Part shown: piece after piece, positions 12,596-25,400 of the stretch
Position numbering within the stretch: the stretch's first letter is position 1
Layout: the number at the start of each line of letters is the position of its first letter
Position numbers and translations under genes: made by a program
Notes under the pieces: model-generated
Database searches by the model: none
What the model saw: only the letters and a program-made list of their open reading frames with translations
Told to the model about the DNA's origin: nothing
Assembly (NCBI GenBank): GCA_932521035.1
Contig: OW051496.1
Coordinates: 6,882,001 to 6,946,000, forward strand
Source: Oscheius dolichura
Lineage: Eukaryota; Nematoda; Chromadorea; Rhabditida; Rhabditidae
Direction: 5' to 3'
Length of the DNA: 64,000 nucleotides

Positions 12596-13544
12596 TACCA
12601 CTTGTGGACCACCTCTCCCGTAGTTCTGTTATGCCAGGTGATGAGGCCGCAGGCGGCGCGCCCTTCGAGTCCTTTCAATTCCAGCAGGTCACAGTCTTCC
12701 CCCGTAATGAGAAGCTTCTTCTGGTCCTAAAGAATACAAATCTCCTGTCCCCAGCTAGCCTACAGTTACCATGCCGCCCCCACTGAATTTTATGCTGCCA
12801 CAGCTATTCCAGTCCATGGTAGAGCTGAATATCTTTCCGGGGTTGAAGAAGCAGAGGCCCGTGAGGGTCCTCCCCTCCGTCTCCGCAGTGGATGTCCAGT
12901 TGCCCGACCACGAGCAGTCCTCCACTTTTCTCCTCGAATATATCACTTTTCTCTAAAATCTAATAGCCCACTTGCAACAGAAGGCCTTGTAGGTCTTGAA
13001 ATGGCAACGAGCCCCGAAGGAGGGATCGGGCATACAGGAGTCTTTGAACAGTTTGTCGTAGACACGGAAGCATCGACCATCGTGGGTGCGGATCTGCTCG
13101 TAGTTGTCGGGGCATTTACCGGAACAGAAGGGGGCTGTGCCTGTGAAGAGCGGTTTTCAAAGGGAAGATGAACTCACCGAACCAACGGCATCCTCCCTTG
13201 GATTCGGCAAAGCTGAAGTCCTTCATCTGAGACATTTCTCCAGTTGTGAAGCCTAGAATTGGTCTTCCCTTATAAAATGAGTCATCCTGACCAATGACTC
13301 CCTTCAAAAGGGCGGCTGGGAAGACATTGACAGTTTGAATGGACGGGTCGGCGGGTTCTTCTCCTCCCGCTAGCAGAAGGTTCTCTCCTGCCTCTCCGGA
13401 AGCATCCTCCCAGGAAATATCCTCCCCCGAAGAATCTTGTCCACTAATCAGGCCGGAATCTAAAACTCGGGGTTACCAAAGAAGAAACAGGCGGAACTTA
13501 CTGAAAAGAACGGCCACGAGTAAAATTAGAGGAGAACGCTTCAT
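12596..13544 (-). CDS. Secreted Cys-rich protein with two cysteine modules
   Basis: A signal peptide (MKRSPLILLVAVLFS) is followed by an acidic Ser/Gly-rich stretch and then a module with GCRWFGTAPFCSGKCPDNYE, DGRCFRVYD and KAFCCK. A second module follows: CSWSGNWTST, TGLCFFNPGKIFSS, GEDCDLLELKGL and CGLITWHNRTTGE, ending HKWYKN. The two modules are in the same frame but a TAG lies between them at 12953-12955. A 39-base intron (12933-12971, donor GTGGGC, acceptor TTCGAG) removes it; without splicing the product ends after the first module. A polyadenylation signal on this strand lies at about 12560. WFGTAPFC-type modules occur in several secreted animal proteins; the function is unknown. Confidence 0.65.
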
Positions 13545-13983
13545 GGTGCAATCGGGCTGTTCTGTCTCGGCGTGTTTATAATGACTGATCAAATTTCCAG
13601 CCCTTTTTCATAACTCATGGAAAAAAATCAATCTACTGTCTCGCATGTTGTCTGGTTTCGACTGGAAAAGTTCCATTTTCAGGTAGCCGAGAGGATGCAC
13701 TCGCATTTCAGTCAACAGCCGCCGCCGACCCGTTAGAATTTCCTTCTCCTTCTCCCTTTAGGCTCTTTTCCCCATTGGTTCCCTTTTTTTTGTATATTTT
13801 GTTATATATGGTATTTTTGGTTGTGTAGATCTATGGGAGACATTTCTGTGATACAGAGGACATTTAGAACATAGCATAATGAAATTTCTATGTCATCTTC
13901 CCGTGTTCATTTGAGAATTATGAGGTTTTCCTTGAATTTTTATACTCTTTTTCAAGTGAAATACAAGGGATATTCAGAGTTAT
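13545..13983. promoter_or_regulatory. Divergent upstream region
   Basis: The 5' ends of the secreted Cys-rich gene (minus) and PIGX (plus) face away from this 440-base stretch. It includes T-rich and A-rich runs but no gene that can be supported. Confidence 0.35.
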
Positions 13984-14931
13984 ATGTGGTTATTTCTGTT
14001 GATTGTTACCGGCCTGGCGGAGGGATGCAGCTGGCTCGAGGCCATCAAGGAGAGCAGGGCCAAAATTCAGGTAGGGAGAGGGAGGAGGCTGTCCTCCGGT
14101 GGCCGGGAGATGTGCTGACTTGTCCTTGCTTCCAGTTATTCGGCGAGGGTCTCCACCGCAAGTTGTCCATCGACACCCACTTGGCCAGTGTGAATCGCTT
14201 CTCCGACTGTCGTCTCCTCTACGAGTTAACCATCCCCGCCGGGGCTTACATCGACTCCGACACGTGGGCCGTTCTCTTTCTTGGAATAAGGGACTTCAGG
14301 GCCAACGCCTCCCTGCCGGGACACGTCGTCCACGCTCGTCATCCGTTCGACGTCGAGGCCCCCAGAGAACGATCAGACAGCCAGAAGGTTTGCCCTCTAC
14401 CTCTGTTTTCATCAATCCCGCCTCTCCAGATATGGCTCCTGTCCAACATCCAGACGAGGAAGAGCTTCGTCATCGAAGAGAAGTTCCACCTGGCCGTCCA
14501 CATTAGATACCACAGAGCCGTCGAAGGTTGATCGTTTCGTCTCTTTAATATCAGCATTTCCAGGTTCCTCTCAAGTAGCCAAGGTCCAGTTCACCTCGCC
14601 CCTGGTTACCCTCGACTGTCCTTCCGACTTTGTCCCTTTGCATCTCTCTTCCTGTAAGGGGAAACGGTTCCCAGGTAGCATCTCCTCTCAATCTTCCAAT
14701 CCTACTGTATCAGAAGTGCCCTCATTCTCTCCCCGTTGGATACTCATAGAACCGTTGGAGAAGACCACAGTAACGGCTACCGTACCCGTGGCGGATCGAA
14801 ATGAGCTTCGCCGTGTTTTGGGAGCGACGGCTGTAGCTATTTGTCTGGGCCTCGGCATGATCTTCACTTCTTCTTCTTCTTCGAAATTCGAAAAAAACCA
14901 AAAAAAAAAGAAAAAAAAATTAGACGGGTAA
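13984..14931 (+). CDS. PIGX: PIG-X, subunit of GPI mannosyltransferase I
   Basis: PIG-X is an ER type I membrane protein that stabilises PIG-M, the enzyme that adds the first mannose to the GPI anchor. A signal peptide (MWLFLLIVTGLAEG) is followed by the PIG-X/PBN1 domain with LLYELTIPAGAYIDSDTWA, HPFDVEAPRERSDSQ and FHLAVHIRYHRAVEG, a Cys-containing segment, and a C-terminal membrane helix (GATAVAICLGLGMIF). The short cytosolic tail is a run of lysines, a possible ER-retention signal. Five exons are inferred, including an intron that starts GTAGCATC near 14673. AATAAA lies at 14967-14972. Confidence 0.87.
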
Positions 14932-15132
14932 AAGAAGAAAAGTACGCGGTACGTGATCTCATCTTCAATAAACTCTCCTTATACTACTCTTTGTAAATGT
15001 CTCAAAATGCCCGGCTATCCTCCACGGGGGGAATCAGTGCCATACTCGCCCTCCTCTGATGTCCTCATGTTTGTCTTGAATATGTGATTCCTCTCCAGCT
15101 GAAAACTTTTGAACATATGTTTCTGTTCATTT

Positions 15133-16299
15133 ATGAATTTAACCTCCACTGTGAAGTCCTCAACCCCGACTGGCCGCCTCTTCGGCGACGTCTGTGTCAT
15201 TATGACCGCTGTCAATATTCCCGTCGAGGCATTCACTCTATTTTTAATCTACATGATCTGGAGACACTCCCCCGACAAGATGCAGAGCTATAAATACTTC
15301 GTGATGAAGATGACCTCCACTGATATGTGCTTCTCCATCGTTGTAGGACACCTCTTCCAGCCGGTGTTGCTTTTCCCTCTTCCCGCTGCGGGTGCCACTG
15401 GCCTTCTACAATATGCCGGCCCTGTTGGAGGGAAGATCGCGGTATTTCTAACCAATTTCAAGAGTAGATTAAAGCGTTGCAATTTCTAGTATGGACTTGT
15501 TCTCTGCGCCGGCCTGGTCACTCTCTTCTCCGTTAATGACTGCTGCATCGCCAGGTGCATGATCATGTTTGGGCGGAATGACTGGCTTGAGATATTCAAC
15601 AGTAAAATGTACCTAGAAAAGGCGAAATCCTTTGAGAAATGATATTCCAGCGGGGTCGCGTACTTCTTTGCCGTAAACGGCGCCAATCTTTGCCATAGTC
15701 TTCGGGTCAACAATTGAGTATCCCGGCCTGGTGCAGTATGCCAAACGGCACCATTACGAGGAATATCTGGTGGGCACCTACACCCAGATGGCATTGATAG
15801 CCTTCGACCTGGATGATCCCCTCCTCTTCTATCTCGTCCTCTTCATAGTCTTCTTCTTATTTTTCACCGAAGCATTGAACGTCGGGCTGAGCTGGGCTGT
15901 CCAGAGACGAATCAACAAAGCCCGGAGTTCCATATCCCCGGAGACATTCAAAATGCAAAGGAATCTCACCATTATGCTCATCTTCCAGGTCTCTCAACTC
16001 CTCCTTCTTTTATAAACTAATTCCAGATGATAATCCCTTTTGTCTCGCTGTCCATCCCCATCACTGTCTACGGGCTGGCTTTTGTGACCAACAGCAAAGA
16101 TATCTACGACTCCGGTTTTATTTTACTCATTTTCACTATCATGGTCGGCGGCTATCCTCTTTTCAACGAGCTCTGTTGTATTTTTATGATGAAACCCTAT
16201 CGCCTCTATATCAGGAGTCTTCTCTCTCGAATATTCCCATTTATTCCACTGCCCTCGACTGTTCAGGAAATCACAAACCATGGCAGCACCATGGTATAG
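15133..16299 (+). CDS. Seven-helix chemoreceptor, Srh-like class
   Basis: The protein has a short extracellular N-terminus with a glycosylation site (MNLTSTV), TM1 NIPVEAFTLFLIYMIW, then HSPDKMQSYKYFVMKM, the classic position of the TP-x-M motif in Srh receptors. Later segments include FKMQRNLTIMLIFQMIIPFV, the family hallmark of TM6, and FNELCCIFMMKPYR after TM7. Such receptors detect odorants in nematode sensory neurons. The middle is less certain: introns of 42 bases (donor in ATGTACC) and 46 bases (GTAAAC to TTGAG) near 15610 and 15680 are needed to keep the frame. If these are wrong, the gene could be a pseudogene. Stop 16297-16299. Confidence 0.75.
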
Positions 16300-16351
16300 T
16301 CAATCAACGTTCACCATTTCGATTTTCAGCCATTTATTAGAGAAAATATCG
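16300..16351. terminator. Shared 3' region of convergent genes
   Basis: Only 52 bases separate the stop codons of the chemoreceptor (plus) and the MFS transporter (minus). AATAAA on the minus strand is at about 16332-16337, so the two transcripts very probably overlap at their 3' ends. Confidence 0.5.
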
Positions 16352-17973
16352 TCAGCATCGCCTTTTTAAATGGAAAATCCAATAAAAAGTACAGCACAAC
16401 AATAGAGAAATCATAGTCAGCCAGATGGGTTTCGGGCCGAATTGTTCGAATAGTGAGGTCATAGCCAAGGGGCCACACACCTTGGCCGTGTTGGCTGCCG
16501 CTGTCAACAGCCCCATCAGTGTTCCCTAAAGATGTGTCCTCCAACTCAACGAAACTCAATCAGTACCTGGTGCCTCTTGTCCGTCGCCTCGCAGAAGATA
16601 ATATTCGTGGAGATGCTGATTATTGGAAAGGCCATGGCCAGGACGACCGAGAAGGCCACGAAGAAGAGTGTCACGTTTATCTTAATTAGGGAATTAAGGA
16701 GAAAGAAATGGGATGGCTTACTGTATTCATTGCAGAACACCAATCGAATCCGGTACAGTTTAGGAGATCTCCGGCAGTTGGGTAAGGATAGGTCATGAGG
16801 TAGAAGAGGACGGCCAGGAGGACACCGGCGATCGTGGATACCACCGCCACACAGCCGTCAATACTGAAGTTGCTATGTATCGAGCCATAGGGAGATGTTA
16901 CTGTCTGCTCAAGGCTGTCGAAACAGCAAAGAAGACGAGGATTTGGGTGACGCCGTGGAATGTATGGAAATGGCCGACATTCTTCACCGTCTCCTCGCCC
17001 TTCCATCCCCACATAATCTCGGCGTATGCGGAGAGGATACTGTATATTTGAATATTAAAAGGAGAGACACGAGACACCTGTCGATGTTGGCAGCCATGAG
17101 CATTGTGAGGAAGATGGTGACGGTGACCATCGAAATTGTTAGATTGTCACGCTTCCCAGGGGCAAGTACTTCCGGGATAGTTGGGAATTCTACTGCAAAG
17201 ACAGAATAATTTGACTGGGTGGTGGATATAAAAGAGCCATTAGAAGAAAGCCGCGTACCTGACAATATACTGGTCTTCTTGGTGGGGACAGTCTCTTCCA
17301 GAAAGAGATCCACGGCTAGGATGACGAGTCCGTTGACGACGGCGAGAAGAAGAGGAGCGGCCGTGTACATATTTAGCAGTGTCTTCTCTCCCAGTATGAA
17401 TCCATCTCCAAAGAACGTGAACAGAAACTAAATAATAAAGACTGTATAGAGTGAAGAGAAGGAGATCACCTGTAGAGAAAGACCTACAGTACACCCCAGG
17501 CTGTAGGCACACTGGACGAGGGCAATGCTCTGGGCACTACGCTTGCCTGCCCTGGGGGCCAGTGCCCTCGTGATGGACACCGTTCCAGCTCCGAAGCCCA
17601 AAATGATCCTCGAGAGGAGGATGACCCACTTCCCGTGGGAAGCTGACTGAGCCAGGCAATAGAGCACATTGGAGATGGACATCAGGGACAATCCACAAAT
17701 TAGAGGACTCCTGGCTGGAATATTACGGTAACTCCTGACTCTCTATATTGTGTCACCTGATTTGGAGCGATCCATCCACAACCCGAAAAGAATCGACGAG
17801 ACGCACTGGCCAATGGAGAAGACGGCTGTGATATAGCCGAAGAAGGAGACTGTGAGGGTCGGGTCGACGGAGAGGGTGTAGGGCCAGAGGGTGGAGTAGA
17901 AGATGGCCAGCTGGAGGCCGTTGCTGAAGGAGACCAGGCTGAGGGCATACATCCCACGGTGGGAGTGGTGCAT
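16352..17973 (-). CDS. Major facilitator superfamily transporter, MFSD8/CLN7-like
   Basis: A 12-helix carrier. The first helix pair is GMYALSLVSFSNGLQLAIFY and FFGYITAVFSIGQCVSSILF, followed by the MFS loop FGLWMDRSKS. Later come SRIILGFGAGTVS, a helix ending LVQCAYSLGCTVGLSLQ, and near the end TDKRHQGTLMGLLTAAANTA, similar to the GLLTAAGS region of CLN7-like proteins. MFSD8 is a lysosomal membrane protein that works as a chloride channel. Many short introns. The start MHHSHRGMYAL follows a TTTTCAG acceptor by two bases. The subfamily is inferred from motif style and could be another nematode MFS clade. Confidence 0.7.
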
Positions 17974-18455
17974 CTCTGAAAATGAACAGACTGATGGAGG
18001 AGGACACTGGAGCGACTTTGACTAGGGAAAAAAGAGGACTGACGCTACAAATCAATGGTTTTTTGTGCTCGCACGGGCCCTGTTGGATTGTTGCGATGAT
18101 ATGCAACAGAGGTCATCAACAGAGATCAAAGGAGACCATACAAAATATGGAAAAGGGAGAGAGAAAGTCGACATATCATAGCAGGCACCCCTCCCTTACT
18201 TCCTCGACGGGTTCCCTTATATACGCGGCCCTGGAGGAGGATGAGAATAGGGGCGTAGTTAGGAAGTATTGCCAGCGGTCAGTCTTCCTCATGAAAAAGT
18301 ATAATCGGCTGGAGTCATAAGCCTCTTGTACCGTGTTCTCGCGGCGAGACAGCCGTGCCCTATTTCCGCGTTTTTCAGTTCAGTAACAAGCGGGGGAATC
18401 TAAGTAAGTACAACAGGCAGACAGAAGCAGAAATAATTCATTATTCGTTCGATGA
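17974..18455. other. Intergenic region between two minus-strand genes
   Basis: About 480 bases upstream of the MFS transporter and downstream of the SLC26 gene. It must hold the promoter or outron of the former and the 3' UTR of the latter. No further coding sequence is supported. Confidence 0.4.
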
Positions 18456-20836
18456 TCACTGGGTGAGATCCGAGTTGGTTGACCGAGTTTTGGTGGAGCC
18501 GGTGTCTCCTTCTCCTATCCGGCTGGCGGCGGCGACTGCCAGAGCCACTGTTGGGTAGAAATTTCTTCGAGGAAGATGCCCGTCCCGGTCGCAGTCTTCT
18601 ATCATATCACGGAAGTCTTCTGAAATTTCTAATTCTGGCCAAGAAATACTGGAAATGATACCCGTAGTGGCGGCGAGGAAGAATTCAATCCGCTTCTCCC
18701 TCAGCTCGACGGCCGCCTCCTTCAGGGCCTTGATCCCCATGACATCGCTGTAGGCAAAGGGCGAGCAGTCCAGAACCACGGCTTTGACTTCTTTGTCATT
18801 TTCCGCCTGGCCCTGTTCCTCATCCACCAGTATGCTTTTGTCACTTTCTTCGTCTTCTCTTCTTCGTATTACTGTAGCCCACCGGAGGACGTCTTGGAAC
18901 CGTTCGGCATTGACAAAGATCAGCGGAGAATTGAACCGGACCACGGGGACATCCTGGAAATTGTCTTCTCTTTGAAAAGGAGGAGACAGACCACGATAGT
19001 TTCCACAAATTCATAACATTTAGTGTTACAATAGGTCTCCTCTGCCTCTCCCAGAGTCGCCAGATTAACCCACTGGGCTCGGATTACAGTAGTGAAGAGA
19101 GCAAAGCAGATGGAAGCCGCTAGTCCGACCACGACGTCAACGATTACGGTAACAAGGAAGGAGACCAGCCAGATGCACTAAAAGAGGGATTACACAATGA
19201 AGAGACGCCTCACCATGTCCAATTTGGAGACTGTCCACAATTTCTTGAGCTCCTTGAACTTCTCACACATACTCAACAAGGCGATGACGACGATAGAAGC
19301 CAGGATACACATCGGAAGGGACTCGAGGTACTGGCCGGCGAAGAGACAGAGACTCAGGATGAGAAGGGAGGAGAAGACGGCCGACAGCTGGGTCCTCGTC
19401 CCGGCTGAGCCATTGACAATTGTTCGGGAGAGACTCGTCGACAGGGGGTAGACGGGGAAGAAGCCGGAAAGGACAGAAGACAGACCAAGTGCGTAGAATT
19501 CCTAGAAAGTGACAATAGATGAGACATGGTGGCGGGGGTGCCTGGTTTGTGTCCACGGGATACTTGAACTTCTTCGCGAACATTTTAGCCAGGGAAACGT
19601 GGATGGCGATGACGACGACGGAAATACTCAGGGCGGAGGGAAGCAGCTGGAAGAAGAGGCCGAGCCTCGGGACAACTGGACTCGGCATACTGTAAATACC
19701 TGTTAGAGAAAGACACTAGGTAGCCTACCCTGTGGGTATGTCGCCGACGACCTTGACCCCGTACTTCTTGTTCAAATCTAACAAGTAAGAGACCACGGTA
19801 CCGACGATGACAACCAAGAGTTCGAACGGGACGGGCACAGGCGACTTCCACTTGGTCTTTACCAGAGGGTTGATCCAGTATTTTCCCAAGGCCAAGACAG
19901 ACATGGCAGCCAGCGACAGGCACAGGGTGACATAGTTCGTGTTGCTGATGTGCTCTCCGTAGCCGTACCAACTGACCGGCAGCTGGAATTCTGCCCCCTT
20001 CGGAGACTGTGGATTGTAGCCGAGGAGGTCCTTTATCTGGGTGGTGATCACGTGCATCGAGGCGCCCGTCGTGAATCCGCTGACCAGCTCGTCCGAAAAG
20101 TACAACGTCATGAAGGAGAAGCCGAAACCTCCCAGGAATATCTGAAACACCCGTTTTATTACTGCTCGCTTGTTCAGAATCTGGAAAAGGGAGAAATAGG
20201 CCCACCTGCACTATGCCCGTGACAAATGTCAACGTGGCTGCCACTTCCACTGGCGAGTAATTCATGCTACAGGCTGTCGCCTCGTTGTCACCGCAGCTGA
20301 ATTGTCTAACCGCCGTCCCGGCCATCAGTGCCACCACGGCAAAGCTTCCCAAAGAGGCGTGCCTCGATGTCCCTAAGAAGGCGTAGAAAAGAGGAGCAAA
20401 GAAGGACACGTAGAGGCCGACGACGGCTGGCACACCGGCCAGGGAGGAGTAGGCTATCCCTAGAACCCAATATATATTCTCTACTATGCAACTAACCCTG
20501 GGGTATATGCATAAATCCGATAGTGATACCTCCGATGAGATCGTGGACCAGGTCCCTCCTCCAGGAGTACGCCCTAATTTCTCTGACTACGGGCAGGAAG
20601 GAGAGGGCCGTCTTCCCCAAACTTCTCCAACTCCTCACCGGGTCAACATAACGCCGCTTCAAAATTCCACCAACTATTTGGGAGGGGCTCTTCTTCACCC
20701 GGGGACGTCTTCCAGCACGACGGTCGAATTCTTCTTGAGACATGGGAGCATCCTGTAGAAGGGGGAGATGGCCATAATATATAGAAGAGTATATAGAAGA
20801 ACCTACGTCAAGGGAAGAGACAGACGGGGTCGACAT
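18456..20836 (-). CDS. SLC26/SulP anion exchanger with STAS domain
   Basis: A sulfate/anion transporter of the plasma membrane. The cytosolic N-terminus (MSTPSVSSLDVGSSIYSSIY) is followed by LVHDLIGGITIGFMHIPQG, then the family signature AGVPAVVGLYVSFFAPLFYA and LGTSRHASLGSFAVVALMAG. Further helices include IFLGGFGFSFMTLYFSDELV and SGFTTGASMHV. The C-terminal STAS domain shows VVLDCSPFAYSDVMGIKAL, interrupted by an acidic insert (about residues DEEQGQAENDKE). At least nine exons; the frame stops at 18456. The best match is the metazoan SLC26 group, represented in nematodes by the sulp genes. Confidence 0.9.
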
Positions 20837-22448
20837 CAATGGAAGCAATGTGTCAGCGGCCTGTTGTCGATGGTCTTGTCTCTGATCGAAAGAGAAAGAA
20901 CCGGCCGTCTCCCCCGCGTGAGACTGAAGAATGGCTGTGAATTTGAATGAAGCTTATGCATTCGGAAGTAGGACATCTCCTGACGAGTGGGAAAGGCCTT
21001 ATTCCAAGTGATCTGTAGAAAAATGGGAAGACCATGTTCTAAAAAAGTTTCCATTTTATTGGCTCCCAGAGTGTCTAGTCGGGAGATGACACCGTTGCTA
21101 CTGAGTGTGGGAATTGTGACAAAATTCTTCGCCTTGTTGCATAATCAATTTTGCCCTGTGGCAAAACTTCCCGCCGGCCAGGTGCCATAATAGCTCGTAC
21201 TCCTCCCACAAGCGCCAGATCGGACCAGCTGATAAGGAAATGGCTTCTGATCAAAATCAACAGAACAATGAGGTTTGAAGGAAGGGGAGGATGAGGTTCA
21301 CTGGGAAGGGGGATGAGGAGCCGACTATGCTGTGTAGGGTAGCCATCGGGGTTTACTGTAGCTCCCGGGAGCAACTCCGAGATCGAACTGTAGTCTGGTC
21401 TGGATTGGGAACAAAGGGGCCTCTCCTGCCGGCCAAATCTTCTCTTTCGGTATTTCAAATGGCTAGGAACGGGCTCCACCGTGTCTGCCGGGACCTCCTC
21501 CACAGCTGTTTCTCCTCTAGTGACTGTATGCCTCTATCGCCATTTCAAACCCTGCCCGGCCTCTTTCGCCCCGATCTGTCCTTTATCTGTTTTCTCTGCT
21601 CCTCTAGCTGCCAATGAGTCCTTATCTCCCTGTTAAACAACAAAAAACACCGTGTGCCCCACCCAGTTCCTGAATTCCTTGATCTCACTCACTCTCCCTT
21701 CCAACTTTTCCGGTCGCTCGATAAGAATGGCTCTTCACGAAGGGTTGCTCTTCATTATGCGCAGTTTATGACCGTTGGGCAAACATTCTCCGGGTAGGGG
21801 AAGGGAGTACCTTGATAGAGATTATCACTGCCAGCGGGCTGTATTCGTTGGCACGGGTTCTAATTGACCCGGTTACCTTCTTCTTGGACTCAGTTCCTAA
21901 TAGCACACAGGGGCCGGGCTAAGGCCACCCTGAATATCTTCCCTAAAGATTAATCTAGGGAACTCTTCTCCTCTTCCGATAAGGAGAGGTTTGATCGACT
22001 TGTTCAGGCTGTTAAGTAGACCAAAAGAGTCACAGTTCGGCGCTTTCCTGGCCAACAGTTCAGAGGCCTTTCTCATTTTCCTCGTTGTCGCCTTCGATAC
22101 TTCCTGGTCTGCCCCACCCTGAACCCCGGTCAAAAGACTCAAATAAGCTCTCTATTGTGAGCGACCGACCCAACCAAGGGGGTCAGCCCTTTCTCGATCT
22201 TTTCAACTACTGTACTACCTATTCCTATAATTTCCTTCACTGATCTCTAGACCTCCCTTATAGTCGTTTTTGTTTCCTTCCCCTTTTGCATCCTCCTTGC
22301 TATCTCCCCCTAGTCTTGCAATAAGTGTCTTCCCTAAACTTATCTCTCTCCTATCAACGGGTACCTCCCCAGATATTTTAGCCTTCTTTCGATTGTTAGC
22401 TTTCCACACCCAGTTTCCAGGTAATCCTCCCCTCCTCCCTCGCTCCAG
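20837..22448. other. Intergenic region, 1.6 kb, no supported gene
   Basis: This region lies between the divergent SLC26 gene (minus) and the vWA-mucin gene (plus). It contains C/T-rich stretches and short open frames on both strands, none with codon usage, splice structure or a motif that would support a gene. Untranslated 5' exons are possible. Confidence 0.4.
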
Positions 22449-25400
22449 ATGGAGGCTGACGAAGAGTCAGTTCGGCCGCCGTCTTCCAAGCGGAAACTCG
22501 TCACAGCTCTGGTCCTCGTCGCCATTGTGGTGATTGTTCTGGCTGGTGTAGCGGTGGCTCTCGTAGTGGCCCTGACTCAGAAGACTTCTACTACAGACAG
22601 TCAAAGTACCTTTCCCAGAAAATAGATACAACACCGACTAATTACAGTAGTCAATTCGAAGGTGGTGACAATCGGCCTCTGTGTCTCATCTCCCCCGGCC
22701 ACGGCGAGGAGAAAACGAGAAGCCGTCGACGAATCGCTGTGCTCTCTAGAATACGTAAGCATTCCAATTTACTTGAAGAACCCGTCTTCCAGAATAAAAA
22801 TCTCTCGATAAGTGTAGTTACGAATATTGCCGACGACATGCCCATTCACTATCGTATTCTATCTTTTGACACGGACAACACTCTCTCGGACTTCTACACG
22901 AAGGATGAGGCCATCGCCGCCCTGCAGGGCCTCTCCGCCGAAGTTACCAAGACGGCCGTCAACCAGACACAGTGAGTCCCTCTCGTCCACTTTTACTCTA
23001 TTCTTCAGAGCAGCCTGGGCCTACATGAACAACCCCGTGAGCAACAGTCAAAATCAGTTCCTCTATTTCGTTCCCTGCCAAGTTGTCATGCAGTAAGTCG
23101 TCTCTCTTTCCTCTATAAGCCATCTTTGAGGCTAACTGACGAGGCAGATAACCTCGGCTTTTCTTCGGCTATTACCGGATCCAATTCGATTATTGTCAGT
23201 GCCGCCGTGGATAAGGATAACATCACTGAAACCTATCACATGGGACAGGACCAGAATGCCACAGCTATTGGCTCAGACTCGAGCGATATCACGGGAGCCA
23301 TCATCAATCAGATCCGTATTTTCAGTTTATTGCCATGATAATTTGCGGATTTTAGTCCCTCCGACAACCACAACGGCGGCTTCGACCACGGCTATGGGAA
23401 CGACACCGGGGAGTACGACGATTGTAAGTACGACAGCCGGAAGCTCGACGGTTTATAATCCTCCGTCGACCAATGCCACCGCAGCGTCGACAGTTACAAC
23501 GACCATGACGACTAAACAGAGCACAACGACTAGTAGTACCACAACTAGTACTCCAACACCAACGACAACAACAACAACAGCGGGAATTACAATAACCCCT
23601 GTGATAACGCCTGGAGCTGGGACGACTTCTACTTCGAGTTCGTCTGGAGTCACGGCCTCGACTCTCAGGGTCCCTACGGTCATCCTCCCAGTTACGGCTA
23701 GCACGGCAAGTTCAACAGTAACCACTCCTGGAATTGGGACAACAACCTCTGGGGGGTCGACTGCTTCAACCACGCCCGGTACTACAGTGACGTCGCCCAA
23801 AGGAACAACAAACAGTGTAGTTACCCCCGGATCCAGTAGTACCATAACGGCCTCGACCGTCGGATCATCGAGTTCTTCTTCGACCACAACGACAGCGCCC
23901 ACGGTCACCTCCTCCACCGCCTCGTCTATAAAGACCACGAGTAGTCAAGGGACGACGACCGGGACAACGTCTTCAACGCCGCAGACATCCACAGTTACTC
24001 CGTCTACTTCCAGTTCCGTACTGACCACTGTTCCGACTACAGTTCCTACAACCACGCCAACTGGAAGTTCCTCAACTTCTCCTACGATCACAACAACAGC
24101 ACAAACGACAAGTTCCCCTTCTACGAGTGGCACTACAGTGGGTACTTCCACATCTACACCGAGCACAACAGTCGCCTCTTCTTCATCCGGTTCCACAACT
24201 GTCTCCAGTAGTACGATAACCTCAACAATGACCGTACCTACGAGCACAAGTAGTACTCCGTATGTAACCACTCCTGTCAGTTCCTCAACGGTCCCTCCCA
24301 CTACAACAAGCAGTCCTTCGACTGCTATTCCGACAACAACAACCTTTGGAACTACCGTGCCATCCACAACGGGTACGGTTTCTCGTAATTTTTTGAAGGA
24401 AGTCCCCATTTTCAGCGGCTAAAATCCCTATAAATTGTGTCTTCTTCCTGGACTGGAATTATTTGGGCGACCCTGGAGACTCTCCTAACAACTTCGATAA
24501 TTACATCGCGGTATTTGTGACTCTTTTTGATCAGGAAGGCAGTTCAGGAAAGAGATTACATCGATCGCGTGACTAGCGCTCTCTTTACCAATCCACAGGT
24601 GGTATTCGCAGCAATTGAAGGGCAATTCGGATTTGTTGATGATGTAATAGACAGTCAAGAGCCTCTATTTACCGACTATTCGAACTTCCATAATTTGTAT
24701 CAAAACAATGACCCTTCTTCTAAAGGAGTGGATTTGTCATACTGCCAGTAAGTTATGCATCGGAATGAGACACCCTCTTTAGAGCGTTAGATAAAATCAA
24801 CCCGTATGTGCTCCCAGCAAGCGAAGGAAAGTGCATGGTGTTCCTTTCTGGACAGTGAGTTGACCATACTCTCGTTACTGTAGCATCCCCCTGTCAGAAC
24901 ATCAAATACGCTATCCTCCTGTGGTAAGAGCCTAGACATCTCGCAATACAGTATCCTCGTTGCTGGCAATCTAAACGGTAAGACTCGGAGTTCCGCCATG
25001 AAAGTGTTCTTTTTAGGAAGAGACTTTTCGTCTGTTATTCCAAACACAATTGATATTACTGACTATTCATCCCAAACTGACATTGACAACATGGTCAATG
25101 CCATATTGAATGCAGCCATGAACCCTATCACTCCTGGCACAAAGGGCAGTACTACTCAAGGGACTACTCCTGTTGGAACAACGGCTACCACTCTTCCCAC
25201 TGTCGCCACTGCCACTTCCAGTCAGGGAACAACTCCCTCGAGTACTTCTCCTGCCAATGCGATTACTACCCAACCAAGCAGTAGTACTGTAGTTACTGCA
25301 ACCAGTACAGCGGCGGCTAGTACAGCCTCATCGACAACAGCTGGAAGCACAACCAGCTCTACTTCAGCCGGTACTTCCATTGCGTCTAGCCAAGGAACAG

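Noticed and set aside
12953-12955. Stop-codon readthrough in the secreted Cys-rich gene.
   Set aside because: A 39-base intron of the size seen elsewhere in the window removes the stop; readthrough is not needed. The intron's weak sites are kept as a finding instead.
21075-21503. A 142-codon minus-strand open frame upstream of the SLC26 gene.
   Set aside because: No motif, no splice structure and mixed codon use; likely chance in GC-rich DNA.
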